A stretch of 64,000 nt of DNA from Schistocerca nitens (GCF_023898315.1 NC_064616.1:538213602-538277601); one strand, 5' to 3'. Numbered from the stretch's first letter, positions 33,990 through 45,460 are shown. A program made the numbers and translations. Notes: generated by a model from the sequence alone, not told the origin.

Positions 33990-35955
33990 CTAAAGCGAAA
34001 AAGAAAATAAAATGGTCAGTTATGGAGTTGCTAATTGTACTGGGTTCTGACATCAAGATATTTCCGAAAATAGCTAAGGCGACTACGAATGACAACTAAA
34101 AGTTTATTAAAATGAAATGATGTTCTCCTTTCATTAGATGTACATAGAAAATTGAAGAGCGGAACTGTCAGACGCTCTATGTGCCAAATGTCACATTTTC
34201 CATTGGAACCAAATAACAATATATCTCTTTTTGTTCATAACTTACTTGTATTCAAAAAACTGAAACCTTTTCTAATATCACAGAATTATGTTACTCATCT
34301 AATCAATGCAAAAAATAATGGGATAAATTAAAAACAAACAACTTATCCGCAATTAAAGTACCATACCTGAAACTGGTTTGTTCTGTGTTCAACTAAGACC
34401 TATCTTTGGTTTCAAGTGCCATTAATACTGAGACACTACGTTCTGCTTGCGTTAACCAAAGCACAGAAACAAGGCAGTAATATTGTAACTAGTATAACTG
34501 TAGACAACAAAGACCATTTCTGATATCTTCTTAACTTTGTACAAGAGAATAACAAAATTAAATTCAGGAAAACATTTTTCGCTATTGACTGTTCTTTTTT
34601 ACACAACTCCATTCTTGGGTTTTAAAGTTGTAAGGTGGCTATAACTCCGCCCTCTCAAGCACTCATCTACATACTTTGCCGTGATGTACAAACACAATTA
34701 GGTATCATGTGATAGGTTGTACATCGTGTAAATAGATATTTAAAGCAGACTGACATTGTCACGTACGCTCTGTAAACAATTGTTAACACTTATTGCATGA
34801 AAGGTGACGGAGTGTCTTTATGATCAGAACGGCATAATGAATGATTGCCTATACTAGTAGAGAGTGGAACGCCAGTGGAGATGAAACAGCAGGAAGAACT
34901 CAAGTTCTGGGTGGAAGGTCCGCACAGGTGTTGGTCCTGCTTAAAGACAGGAAGAAGCTAGACGGACGTCGTGGCACCTGAGCTCTGGAGAACGATAGGG
35001 TACGACCGGCCACTGTTGTAGCAGCACCAGAAGGATAACCGGGAACTCTGCAAATCTTGGACGCACGTAAGAGGAACGAAGAAGCGGCACCTCAGAAGCC
35101 ACACAGGATGGGTTATTTCCAACGATTTTTACTCAGGAGCGTACCATTGTACGAGTATAGGTTTTTCCTCGGAAACTTTCCGCGCTGGACCACAAAAGAC
35201 TAAAATATAGTTGGTCAGCGTCCGGAAGAATCTGTAGAGAGGGAGAATACCTCGTGGTTTCGGAAATATGGTTCGTTTTCGGAATTACGAAGATCGGGAG
35301 CCGAGCCTTTCTGGGAAGCCAGCGGTGGAGAGACGAGGTCTTCCATCGTGAGCGCCCGTGTGTGACGGTCGCTCGGTATCAGCTTTGTTGATAAAGACGG
35401 ACTTCCTGTCTTTGGTCTCAGGAGACTTTATAGGTAGAACAGTTAGGCACTGTACTGTTGTGAACATATACGGTTGTGGACTTCACCTGCACGAAGAAAG
35501 TCGTCGATGAGTACGCAGTGTTCATTAAATGAGAGCACTTCTTCTGCCTATACTTACGTTGAGACGTTATCGGAACTCCGCCTTTGTGGCTGGGAATTCG
35601 CGTTTCTCGTCTGTAGAACACAGAGAGAAGAAGACAGTATTAGAGTATATTAGTTAGAGGACCGCCTTCTGCCTTCCTAGTGTTTGAAAGCGTTTATTTG
35701 TTGCTGGAGTTCTTCCATCATCGCAGACGAGTACAAGAACCGTCACTTCGACGCACCGGACGCAGAACATACGGTGACATCGCAGATTGCTTCAGCTTAT
35801 TAGGGCTGTAAAGCTAAACAGTGTGATCACGTTAGTTTATTCCCACTGAGATTCCACATCACCGTAGATCATATTTGAAAGTAGTGTCTTGAAGTCTTTG
35901 ATACGTAGATGATATCAGTCATTTCGCGTTAGGGATATTAGACCGCACAGTCATA
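33990..35955. other. Host intron start, with an unassigned GC-balanced block
   Basis: Intron sequence of the host gene in the minus direction. From about 34860 to 35940 the composition becomes GC-balanced and lacks long frames, unlike its AT-rich neighbours. This looks like a solo LTR or an element end (for example TGTTGTGAACATATACGG at 35456), but I found no TG...CA pair with a target duplication. Confidence 0.3.
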
Positions 35956-35959
35956 ATAA

Positions 35960-36527
35960 GAGGCAAAGTTGGGCAATTCATTAATAATCTTAGTTACGTC
36001 ACTTCTGGTAGTGTTTTTGTAATGGACAATGCGCCATACCATTCTGTACAATTAAATAAGGCACTAACGGCTGCTGCAGGAGAGACAAAACAGTCAGTTG
36101 GTTGAAAGATAGTAAATTAGGCTTTAAACATAATATGTGGAAAGCAGAACTTCTGGAATTAGTGAAACGATAGAAGGCACAGAAGACGCAATATGTGATT
36201 GATACATTAGTAGAGAACCACGGCCACAAAGTTATACGTCTTCTACCGTACCACTGACATTATAACGAAATTCAACTCATCTGGGCTCAAATAAAACCAT
36301 ATGTTGCGGAGCGAAACAAAACCAATACGTTGCAAAACACAGAGAGGCTGGTAAATGAGGCTGTCACACGAATAACGCCAGAAGAAAGTGTAAGAGAAGA
36401 ATCCGTTCATAATATTGTAATTTATTTATCAGACGATGAGGATACAGAAGACTATGTGGTCGTGACGAGGGATAACAAATATGATGACGATGATCTTGGC
36501 GTTTCCATTCTCCAGCACGATAAATAG
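35960..36527 (+). pseudogene. DDE_3-type transposase fossil (C-terminal half)
   Basis: Remnant of an IS630/Tc1/mariner-superfamily transposase of the DDE_3 kind. It reads SGSVFVMDNAPYHSVQL (second catalytic Asp), AELLELVKR, YVIDTLVENHGHKVIRL, then PYH-stop-HYNEIQLIWAQIK. Relatives have NPIELIWAQ at the last place, so the catalytic Glu appears replaced by Gln and a Cys codon has become TGA. The last part, 36330-36527, is open and ends in an acidic stretch DDEDTED and DDDD, as usual for this family. Three stops exclude function. The N-terminal half was not found upstream. Confidence 0.75.
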
Positions 36528-36539
36528 AAGTAACGTCCT

Positions 36540-37170
36540 TATTCGATATTTTACATGTAACGTTTCTGTAATTTGCTTTACCTTGTTAATGTTTAAAATC
36601 TGATAGCGTATAATTTTTATTTTAGGTGGAGCAATAGTCATGGTATTTTTTTAATGATGTATCACCGTTTGACGGTATTACTTTCTATTTTATTGTTATA
36701 GGATCCAGAGTTCGGCCATAGGCCATTTTCAAGTACAGTAACTTAGTTATATGTCAAAAGATATCAGCGAAATCTGAACCGTATAACAATAAAATAAAAT
36801 TGTGGCAGTCAGATGGCCGAAGGTTGGGACGGGAAGGACTGTCACCCCGCTCCACCCGCCGCTGGCTCGCTGCTCGTCCGTGTCGAATACTGGGAACTGC
36901 GATGCTACCTGTCAGAGCTCTTCTCTCGACGTACAGAGTACAGTGTCTCAATAATTCGTGAACTGCCTAGGGCGTCGGACATCGGCGGCCTGGAGAGATA
37001 GCCCCTATACCACTGTACTGGTTTTACAGTCAACACATAAAAGTAGTATATCCAATTTCTCCTCATTGGTGTGCATGTCTGCAAGCAACGAATGTTAATG
37101 CAGAAATGACCGGTCTGCAGTGCAAACAAGTCATCAGGCAAACCTGGAAACATTCTGATACAGAATAGCA
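36540..37170. other. No gene recognised
   Basis: Unassigned intron sequence with a GC-rich patch near 36810-36990. No repeat or frame recognised. Confidence 0.35.
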
Positions 37171-37174
37171 CGAG

Positions 37175-39012
37175 ATCTCTACTTCATCTACATCTACATA
37201 CATACTCCGCAATCCACCATACGGTGCGTGGCGGAGGGTACCTCGTACCACAACTAGCATCTTCTCTCGCTGTTCCACTCCCAAACAGAACGAGGGAAAA
37301 ATGACTGTCTATATGCCTCTGTACAAGCCCTAATCTCTCTTATCTTATCTTTGTGGTCTTTCCGCGAAATGTAAGTTGGCGGCAGTAGAATTGTACTGCA
37401 GTGAGCCTCAAATGCTGGTTCTCTAAATTTCCTCAGTAGCGATTCACGAAAAGAACGCCTCCTTTCCTCTAGAGACTCCCACCCGAGCCCTGAAACATTT
37501 CCGTAACACTCGCGTGATGATCAAACCTACCAGTAACAAATCTAGCAGCCCGACTCTGAATTGCTTCTATGTACTGCCTCGATCCGACCTGACAGGGATC
37601 CCAAACGCTCCAGCAGTACTCAAGAACAGGTCGTATTAGTGTTTTATGAGCGGTCTCCTTTACAGATGAACCACATCTTCCCAAAATTCTACCAATGAAC
37701 CGAAGACGACTATCCGCCTTCCCCACAACTGCCATTACATGCTTGTCCCACTTCATATCGCTCTGCAATGTTACGCTCAAATATTTAATCGACGTGACTG
37801 TGTCAAGCGCTACACTACTAATGGAGTATTCAAACATACGGGATTCTTTTTCCTATTCATCTGCATTAATTTCCATTTATCTATATTTAGAGTTAGCTGC
37901 TATTCTTTACACCAATCACAACTCCTGTCCAAGTCATCTTGTATCCTCCTACAGTAACTCAATGACGACACCTTCCCGTACACCACAGCATCATCAGAAA
38001 ACAGCCGCACATTGCTATCCACCCAATCCAAAAGATCATTTATGTAGATTGAAAACAACAGCGGACCTACCACACTTCCCTGGGGCACTCCAGATGATAC
38101 CCTCACCTCCGATGAACACTCACCATCGAGATCAACGTACTGGGTTCTGTTACTTAAGAAATCTTCGAGCAACTCACAAAAATTGGGAGCCAATCCCATA
38201 TGCTCGTACCTTAGTTAGGAGTCTCCAGTGGGGCACCGAGTCATACGCTTTCCGGAAGTCAAGGAATATGGCATCCGTCTGATACCCATCATCCATGGTT
38301 CGCAAGATATCATGTGAAAAAAGTGCGAGTTGCGTTTCGCAGGAGCGATGCTTTTTAAAGCCGTACTGATGCATAGACAGCAACTTCTCTGTCTCAAGGA
38401 AATTCATTATATTCTTACTGAGAATATGTTCGAGAATCCTGTAACAAACGGATGTTAAGGGTATTGGTCTGTAATTTTGAGGATCCGTCCTTCTACCCTT
38501 CTTATATACAGGCGTCACCTGCGCTTTTTTCCAGTCGCTCGGGACTTTACGTTGGGCAAGAGATTCGCGATAAATGTAAGCTAAGTAAGGAGCCAATGTA
38601 CGAGAGTACTCTCTGTAAAACCGAATTGGAATCCCATCAGGACCTGGCGATGTATATATTTTCAACCCATTCAGTTGCTTCACAACCCCAGGGATGTCTG
38701 TCACTATGTCCTCCATACGGGAATATGTACGAGACTCAAACGGCGGTATGTTTGTACGAGCCTCATGCGCGAAAGATTTCTCAAATGCTAAATTTAAAAT
38801 TTCAGCTTTCGTTTTGCTGTCTTCCGTTGCCAGGCCAGACTGATCAATGAGTGACTACATGGAAGGCGGTGTTTGCACCGCTAATGCCGATTCCGACCAC
38901 CAAGCTCTCACATTCTCGAACATTTCTCGAATTTTTTACGACGGGATTCAACGTCAAAATTAACAAACGCTATATCACTGTAATTGTATTCTCAAGAGCT
39001 ACTGAAAGAAGC
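37175..39012 (-). pseudogene. CR1/jockey-like LINE, 5'-truncated
   Basis: Minus-strand non-LTR retrotransposon ORF2. From 38716 it reads TSPGPDGIPIRFY, VPSDWKKAQVTPVYKKG, NYRPIPLTSVCYRILEHI, FLDFRKAYDSVPH, then (after a frameshift) SGVPQGSVVGPLLFSIYIND and VRLFSDDAVVYG with the catalytic DD (family FADD), and after another frameshift RLRFIGRILGRCGSS-type C terminus. The 3' end near 37190 carries GTAGATGTAGATGAAGTAG, a short tandem tail typical of CR1-like elements. The endonuclease is absent. The Tc1-like transposon at 39015 abuts the upstream edge. Opposite-strand frames over this region are shadows. Confidence 0.85.
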
Positions 39013-39014
39013 TA

Positions 39015-40436
39015 CACCCCTGGAAATGGAAAAAAGAACACATTGACACCGGTGTGTCAGACCCACCATACTTGCTCCGGACACTGCGAGAGGGCTGTAC
39101 AAGCAATGATCACACGCACGGCACAGCGGACACACCAGGAACCGCGGTGTTGGCCGTCGAATGGCGCTAGCTGCGCAGCATTTGTGCACCGCCGCCGTCA
39201 GTGTCAGCCAGTTTGCCGTGGCATACGGAACTCCATCGCAGTCTTTAACACTGGTAGCATGCCACGACAGCGTGGACGTGAACCGTATGTGCAGTTGACG
39301 GACTTTGAGCGAGGGCGTATAGTGGGCATGCGGGAGGCTGGGTGGACGTACCGCCGAATTGCTCAACACGTGGGGCGTGAGGTCTCCACAGTACATCGAT
39401 GTTGTCGCCAGTGGTCGGCGGAAGGTGCACGTGCCCGTCGACCTGGGACCGGACCGCAGCGACGCACGGATGCACGCCAAGACCGTAGGATCCTACGCAG
39501 TGCCGTAGGGGACCGCACCGCCACTTCCCAACAAATTAGGGACACTGTTGCTCCTGGGGTATCGGCGAGGACCATTCGCAACCGTCTCCATGAAGCTGGG
39601 CTACGGTCCCGCACACCGTTAGGCCGTCTTCCGCTCACGCCCCAACATCGTGCAGCCCGCCTCCAGTGGTGTCGCGACAGGCGTGAATGGAGGGACGAAT
39701 GGAGACGTGTCGTCTTCAGCGATGAGAGTCGCTTCTGCCTTGGTGCCAATGATGGTCGTATGCGTGTTTGGCGCCGTGCAGGTGAGCGCCACAATCAGGA
39801 CTGCATACGACCGAGGCACACAGGGCCAACACCCGGCATCATGGTGTGGGGAGCGATCTCCTACACTGGCCGTACACCACTGGTGATCGTCGAGGGGACA
39901 CTGAATAGTGCACGGTACATCCAAACCGTCATCGAACCCATCGTTCTACCATTCCTAGACCGGCAAGGGAACTTGCTGTTCCAACAGGACAATGCACGTC
40001 CGCATGTATCCCGTGCCACCCAACGTGCTCTCGAAGGTGTAAGTCAACTACCCGGGCCAGCAAGATCTCCGGATCTGTCCCCCATTGAGCATGTTTGGGA
40101 CTGGATGAAGCGTCGTCTCACGCGGTCTGCACGTCCAGCACGAACACTGGTCCAACTGAGGCGCCAGGTGGAAATGGCATGGCAAGCCGTTCCACAGGAC
40201 TACATCCAGCATCTCTACGATCGTCTCCATGGGAGAATAGCAGCCTGCATTGCTGCGAAAGGTGGATATACACTGTACTAGTGCCGACATTGTGCATGCT
40301 CTGTTGCCTGTGTCTATGTGCCTGTGGTTCTGTCAGTGTGATCATGTGATGTATCTGACCCCAGGAATGTGTCAATAAAGTTTCCCCTTCCTGGGACAAT
40401 GAATTCATGGTGTTCTTATTTCAATTTCCAGGAGTG
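39015..40436 (+). mobile_element. Intact Tc1-like transposon, copy 2
   Basis: Second 1422-bp copy of the transposon at 13918-15339, same orientation. The left terminal repeat begins CACCCCTGGAAAT (one change from copy 1) and the right one is identical. TA lies at 39013-39014 and 40437-40438. It sits between the 5' edge of the CR1/jockey-like LINE and the 3' tail of the jockey-like segment at 40.5 kb, and lies within the host intron. Confidence 0.93.
39259..40281 (+). CDS. Tc1-like transposase, 340 aa, copy 2
   Basis: Same enzyme as at 14162-15184, uninterrupted. The frame runs upstream as far as 38851, but homology with copy 1 and the terminal repeat start support Met 39259. The triad D155, D244, E277 is kept with the same 32-residue spacing. 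I count five amino-acid differences from copy 1: Arg25 for Leu, VWRR for VWRL, RYIQT for RYMQT, Gln243 for Arg and Gly266 for Trp. Gln243 is the usual residue in relatives, whereas the LPGPARSPDL form (Gly266) departs from LPWPARSPDL. Each copy therefore carries one change at an otherwise conserved site. Confidence 0.93.
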   Translation: MPRQRGREPYVQLTDFERGRIVGMREAGWTYRRIAQHVGREVSTVHRCCRQWSAEGARARRPGTGPQRRTDARQDRRILRSAVGDRTATSQQIRDTVAPGVSARTIRNRLHEAGLRSRTPLGRLPLTPQHRAARLQWCRDRREWRDEWRRVVFSDESRFCLGANDGRMRVWRRAGERHNQDCIRPRHTGPTPGIMVWGAISYTGRTPLVIVEGTLNSARYIQTVIEPIVLPFLDRQGNLLFQQDNARPHVSRATQRALEGVSQLPGPARSPDLSPIEHVWDWMKRRLTRSARPARTLVQLRRQVEMAWQAVPQDYIQHLYDRLHGRIAACIAAKGGYTLY

Positions 40437-40469
40437 TATTAAAAAAAACGGTCAAACTAAAAAAAAAAA

Positions 40470-41324
40470 CTTGATGAATTCTTCTCGGGTTGTCAGCCTA
40501 GTGGTGGCGTCGTCTTGTCGCAATGTTTCTATGAGTTTGGTACCCATCATCTTCTGGCGAAGTGTCGGGATGCTATTACTGTTCTCATCTGTTACTTTCC
40601 CTTCTTTGGGGAAGTGTGAGGGGGAGTTTGTAGCCTTTCGGCTTTTACTCCCCTGCGTACGTGTGTGTGTGATTATATCTGTAGTTATTTTGGCGTCTGT
40701 GAAATGTGATGATTGTTCTGTTTGTGTCTGGTACTTGCCTGAGATTGGCGAGATGATTGGTGTTATATAGGAAGGAGTAGGATTAGGGATTGGATATTGG
40801 AATTTTCTCTTCGTCTTAATCGTCGAAGACCGTCATGGGGCGCTTGTGTTTGTCGCGGGACATGTCATATCGACCTAGGAAGTGGATGAGGGCGTTTCCT
40901 GATATGGAAGAACCCTCGTAGAAGGCCTTTGCCAGATGTTGGAAACGCTCTCTCAGGAGTGGGATTTCAGCTGCGGCGTGCAGATCATCTATGGGGAATC
41001 GAAGAGGCAAATTCCCTCCTGAGGCCGCGGTTCTGCAGCCTCTGGAGGTTGTCCAGGTGCTGCTTCGCCGCGTATCCCCAGACAGGGCACGCATATTCCA
41101 TTACTGGCCGGATCAGGGCCTGAAACACATTTACTGCTACTGGGCAGAGAAGGGAGGTGGTTGAGTTCAGGATTGGGTATAGGATGGACATTCTGGCGCA
41201 GACCTTCCTGTGGACCTCGTCTATGTTGGGTTTCCACGTAAGACGAGAGTCCAAGGTTACGCCAAGGTACCTGGCGGTTCAGCGCCAGGGGAGTTGGGTT
41301 CCATTTAGGTGAAAATGTCGGAAT
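40470..41324 (-). pseudogene. Jockey-like ORF2 C-terminal end and 3' UTR
   Basis: Minus strand, from the junction at 41324: YLGVTLD-like start, then DSRLTWKPNIDEVHRKVCAR, FQALIRPVMEYACPVWGYAA and, after a frameshift, FPIDDLHAAAEIPLLRERF and ISGNALIHFLGRYDMSRD, the C-terminal region of jockey-type ORF2 proteins. A 3' UTR follows to about 40470 with CTTCGCCAGAAGATGATGGG, ACGACGCCACC and GAGAAGAATTCATCA. The same UTR is at 45280-45450 in the opposite orientation. Confidence 0.75.
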
Positions 41325-41881
41325 GCTGTGTTCTGCCAATCTATATAGCTGCTTGGCCGTCGTACGCTTATGTAGGCCTGCCAATCACGTTCCTGCGGAA
41401 GGGGGTACCGCGTCGGTGGTGGTGGGGGCGCGGCGCAGACCGGCGTCGAGACCCGGTGGCTATCCAATCTGTCTGAAGACGCCGCTGCCTTCAGATCGGA
41501 GCATTCCTGACGTATTTTCTCAATTGTGGGATTCCACGCTGCACTGAGCTGAAAACCGCTATCCCTGTTTACTAAATTGTTGTGCAGACGTATCTCTACT
41601 GCCTCTTTGAAGATCGAGTCCCAGAAACCGTTGGCGCTGCACAGATTCTTCGTTTTTTTTTTTTTTTAATTCGAAGGTGTGTCCTTCGATAATGCTAATT
41701 TCTTCTACCGCGTACTTGTTTGTCTGTCGTAGTCGTACGTTCCTGATGTGTTCAGTATAGCAGTGGGAGATACATCGTTGTGTCTGCAGATATATTCCAT
41801 CCCACATTCGCACTCAGTACAGTAGATGCCTGGTGTCTGCAAACCCAGGTTGTCTTTGGTTGAGCCAAGTATGTCTTTAAC
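41325..41881 (-). pseudogene. Penelope-like 3' fragment, inverted copy
   Basis: Minus-strand copy of the GIY-YIG end of a Penelope-like element, matching 43565-44112 inverted. It contains ECGMEYI-like (MRMWDGIYLQTQ, decayed), RCISHCYTEHIR, and the tail with AACACAGCATTCCGA. A poly(T) run of 16 at 41647 disturbs the frame. It joins head to head with the forward copy at 41882. Confidence 0.8.
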
Positions 41882-44112
41882 TCGACAAGAGCGCCAAGAC
41901 TTTGCTCACTCACCACCTGTACCTAGCGTCCTCTTTCCCAGCACACACCTCGGAGTGGCTGGAAGGCGACACGTACGCCAGCAGTGAGCTCTACAAGAAG
42001 AGAGCCACCAACAAACAGTGAGAGAAGTTCCTCAGACTTTCGGGCGGACGTCAACAGTAGGAGAAAGCCGTCAATATTAACACCGTCATCAACCTAATAG
42101 AGACAGCAATGGATGAGAGATCAATCTCCATGCTGTCGAAAGGCCTGAACTTTGCTCCGATTCCAAGAACGTTATCAAAACGTGACATCATCAGCAACGT
42201 GGAGCAAGCCATACGTGGACTCCCGCCGACAGCAGCCGAGGAAGTGAGGAGGCAGACGAGCAGGGTACTCGAGATAGCAAGAATGCCGAAGAACAACATC
42301 ACGGCAGAAGAGCTCAGGGCACTGCTAAACCTTCGCGTTGACAAGGATATAGTGGTCTTAGCAGCAGACAAAAGGAAAGCGACAGTCCTACTGCTGTCAG
42401 AAGATTACCTGCAGAAGATCGACACCTTACTACAAGATCCAGCATACAAAGAAGTGGGGAAAGACGTAACTGCTTCTGTTACGCGCAAGACCATCGATCT
42501 TCTCGACAGCTCAGGACTTGATAGAAACACTATTAGGAAGCTTTACAGTCGGGTACCGGCTCCAGCGCGACTGTAGGGCCTCCCGAAGATCCATAAGGAG
42601 GATGTCCCACTACGTCCTATACTGAACACCATAAATTCTCTGACGTATGGTGTAGCCAAGCACCTAGCACAGCTGTTAAAACTACTCGTGGGTCACTGCC
42701 CTCACCATGTCAAGAACTCTACCGAATTTTTTAAGGTACTCCAAGGGTTACGCCTGGACGAGAATTATCTACTAGTCAGCTTTGATGTCACTTCTCTTTT
42801 CACTCGGGTGCCGCTGGATTATTCCTTAGCTCTACTCGAAGATCACTTCGATGAGGACACACTCAGACTCTTTCGTCTCGTGTTAACCACAACGTACTTC
42901 AAGTGTGGTGGTAAATTCTATGAGCAAACAAATGGTGTTGCCGTGGGTTCCCCCAGGCTCCTGGTATTTCCAACTTGTACATTTAGCACTTTGAAGATGT
43001 GGCACCGAACACCGCCCGCCATAAACCAAAGTTGTTATACTGATACGTAGATTACACTTTTGTAGTGAGGCCCCATGGCAAGGATAAACTACAGGAGTTA
43101 CTACGCCATCACAGCATCAAATTCACCATGGAGGTTGAAGAGAATGGCTGCCTTCCCTTCTTGGATACTTTGATCAAAAAAATCCGGACAGTACGATGGG
43201 ACACTCGGTCTACAGGAAGAAGACGCACACGGACTTATATCTCAATGCTCGGAGCTGCCACCATCCAGCACAACGTAACTCGGTACTAAACATCTTAGTA
43301 CAAAGAGCTAGGTCGATCTGAGACAGCGTGAGTTTGCCGCGTGAGCTAGCACATCTGCGGGAAACCTTCCAAAAGAACGGATACACCGACACGCAAATAA
43401 GACGCGCCTTACGTGCAGACAAGAGGCGGGAGGAGAAACCAGAAGAAGACGATGCAAAACGTGTGGCGTTTCTGCCGTTTGCTGGACCGCCGACAGCCAA
43501 GATCGCAACAACATTAAAGATTCACGAAATAGCGACCATCTTTCGCGCACCGCAAAAAGTTAAAGATATACTTGGCTCAACCAAAGACCACCTGGGGTTG
43601 CAGACGCCGGGCATTTACAGTATTGAGTGTGAATGTGGGATGGAATATATCGGGCAGACACAACGGCGTATCTTCCAGCGCTGTACTGAACACATCAGGA
43701 AGTGCGACTACGACAGACAAATAAGTCCATGGTAGCAGAACATAGCATTATCGAGTGACACACCTTCGAATTCGAAAAAACGAAGGAGCTCTGCAGCGCC
43801 AACGGTTTCTGTGACTCGATCTTCAAAGAGGCAGTAGAAATACAAATGCACAACAATTTAGTAAACAGGGATAGTGGTTCCCAGCTCAGTGCAGCGTGGA
43901 ATCCCACAATTGAGAAAATACGTCAGGAACGCTCCGATCTGAAAGGCAGCGGCGTCCGCAGACAGATTGGATAGCCACCGGGTCTCGATACCGGGCCGCG
44001 CCGCAACCCCACCACCACCGACGCGGTACCTCCTTCCGGAGGAACGTGAGTGGCCGGCTACAGAAGCGGACCACGGCCAAGCTGCTATATAGATATCCAG
44101 AATACAGCATCC
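41882..44112 (+). pseudogene. Penelope-like element, forward copy
   Basis: 5'-truncated Penelope-like retroelement with reverse transcriptase and GIY-YIG endonuclease. In order: SMLSKGLNFAPIPRTLSKRD (42109 on), DIVVLAADKRKATVLL, a TAG replacing Tyr in the LYGLPKIHK motif at 42574, KNSTEFFKVLQGL, LVSFDVTSLFTRVPLDYS, EQTNGVAVGSP, then YVDY for the catalytic YVDD near 43040, HGKDKLQELLRHHSIKFTME and [10 protein letters not shown]. The endonuclease part at 43610 has GIYSIECECGMEYIGQTQ with both motifs. A TAG, frameshifts and the lost Asp make it dead. Its 3' end appears to be ATACAGCATCCCG at about 44112. Confidence 0.88.
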
Positions 44113-44164
44113 CGCTCAGATTGCGGAGAGGTAAGTATCGCTGCTGTCGCTGTTGCTGTTCGAG

Positions 44165-44794
44165 ATGTCGGGACGCGGAAGGGGAAGCAAGGCTGCAGCC
44201 CTAGCGGAGTTGCTGCTCACGCTAGCAGGAACGTCCGGCAACAAGAAGAAGAGGACTGCAGCGCAGTGCTTTCGCTGCCAAAAGCTTGGCCACGTCGCCA
44301 AGCATTGCAGCGGTGCAGTTGCGTGCTTGAAGTGTGAGCAAGCGCATGACACACGCGACTGCAAGAAGGAGAAGAACACCTCTTGTACCTGCGTCAACTG
44401 CGGCGGCGCACACGCGGCGAACGCCCGTTCGTTCGCCTACAAGAGGAACTGGCGTGGCCCGGACAAGAAGAAGACGCAGAAGCAAGTGACCACCACACAT
44501 GAAGAGGTGGTCTCTTGTACAGTAGACGTCGTTTCCAGGCGTCTAAAGAACGCTGTACAAGAAGCCATGTCGGCCTTCAAATCCGCCATGGCAGAAGAGA
44601 GGGTTGCCATGTTGGCGGAACTGGGTGAGGCTCGGCGTCAGATTGCTGCGCTGACGCTGGAACTTCGCTCAGCTAAAGAAGACTCCGCCACAAGAGAAGA
44701 CACCGCCACCCAGACGACTCCTGCACGAGAGAAGGAGCTCGCAACGGTGGCCAAGCAAACTGACGAGCCTGCCGAAGGGGAGGCGACAGAGTAA
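44165..44794 (+). CDS. Jockey-like ORF1 zinc-knuckle protein
   Basis: An open frame of 209 codons from Met 44165 (frame open from 44153). It has a basic N terminus GRGRGSK and KKKR, then three Cys-rich units: CFRCQKLGHVAKHC (CX2CX4HX4C), CLKCEQAHDTRDC and CVNCGGAHAANARSF, the last incomplete. A long alanine- and glutamate-rich helix MAEERVAMLAELGEARRQIA follows and could form a coiled coil. This is the order of the C-terminal half of ORF1 nucleic-acid-binding proteins in jockey and related LINEs. The N-terminal half is missing because the frame begins just after the Penelope-like end at 44112. It is uncertain whether it is expressed. Confidence 0.6.
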   Translation: MSGRGRGSKAAALAELLLTLAGTSGNKKKRTAAQCFRCQKLGHVAKHCSGAVACLKCEQAHDTRDCKKEKNTSCTCVNCGGAHAANARSFAYKRNWRGPDKKKTQKQVTTTHEEVVSCTVDVVSRRLKNAVQEAMSAFKSAMAEERVAMLAELGEARRQIAALTLELRSAKEDSATREDTATQTTPAREKELATVAKQTDEPAEGEATE

Positions 44795-45460
44795 AAGGAC
44801 ACCGAAGCAGCTGCACAAGAGGAAGAAGAGTGGGAAGAAGTATCATTCCTCCTGCATCCGGACATGTACAGTGGAAGTGCTGTAATGAAGAAGATTGCTA
44901 GTTCGCTTCGCGATGGTACATACCCCCACCACGAAAATCTCTATCCTTTTGTTCCACCAAACCATCCAAAACCGCCACCCCCACATCGAGCAGTTAGCAA
45001 TCCAGAATGCCTTCTAGGACTTACCAGGGAGGATTATGAGCTCATCAATTCCTACCCTATCTTCACTGCAATGCATATGCGTTGTCTAATCACCATTCTG
45101 ATTTGCGGAGAAAACCTGCAGGCTGAATACGCTACGTATCAAGCCAACACCGAGGAACAGTCCTCAGTCACAAGTAAGCGGAAAATGCGTCACATCGACA
45201 AGAACCAGAATTAGATCATCGGCACTCCTTGCCAGTTCGAGATATAACCCAACAGTCCAAGAAACAAGATTCATCAAGATTCTCAGGGGAGTAAAGGCCA
45301 ACAGGTCACAACTTCCTCACAGAGAGGAAAGTCCAAAAGGAGCAGCGATAGCATCCCCACACTTCGCCAGAAGATGATGGGTACGAAACTCATCTAAACG
45401 TTGCGACACGACGACGCCACAACTCGGCTGATAACGCGAGAAGAATTCATCATTGGGATG
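44795..45460 (+). other. Unassigned frame and 3' UTR of the jockey-like unit
   Basis: After the ORF1 stop, a frame from 44864 to 45214 (116 codons, with PFVPPNHPKPPPP and LLGLTREDYELI) is not recognised. From about 45280 the sequence becomes the 3' UTR shared with 40470-40640 inverted (CAGGGGAGTAAAGGCC, CTTCGCCAGAAGATGATGGG, GAGAAGAATTCATCA). No ORF2 lies between, so the unit is internally deleted or non-autonomous. Confidence 0.5.

Noticed and set aside
45340-45400. Hammerhead ribozyme core in the shared 3' UTR (GATGATGG ... CGAAAC)
   Set aside because: At least two invariant core positions differ from CTGATGA, and the flanking stems do not pair well.
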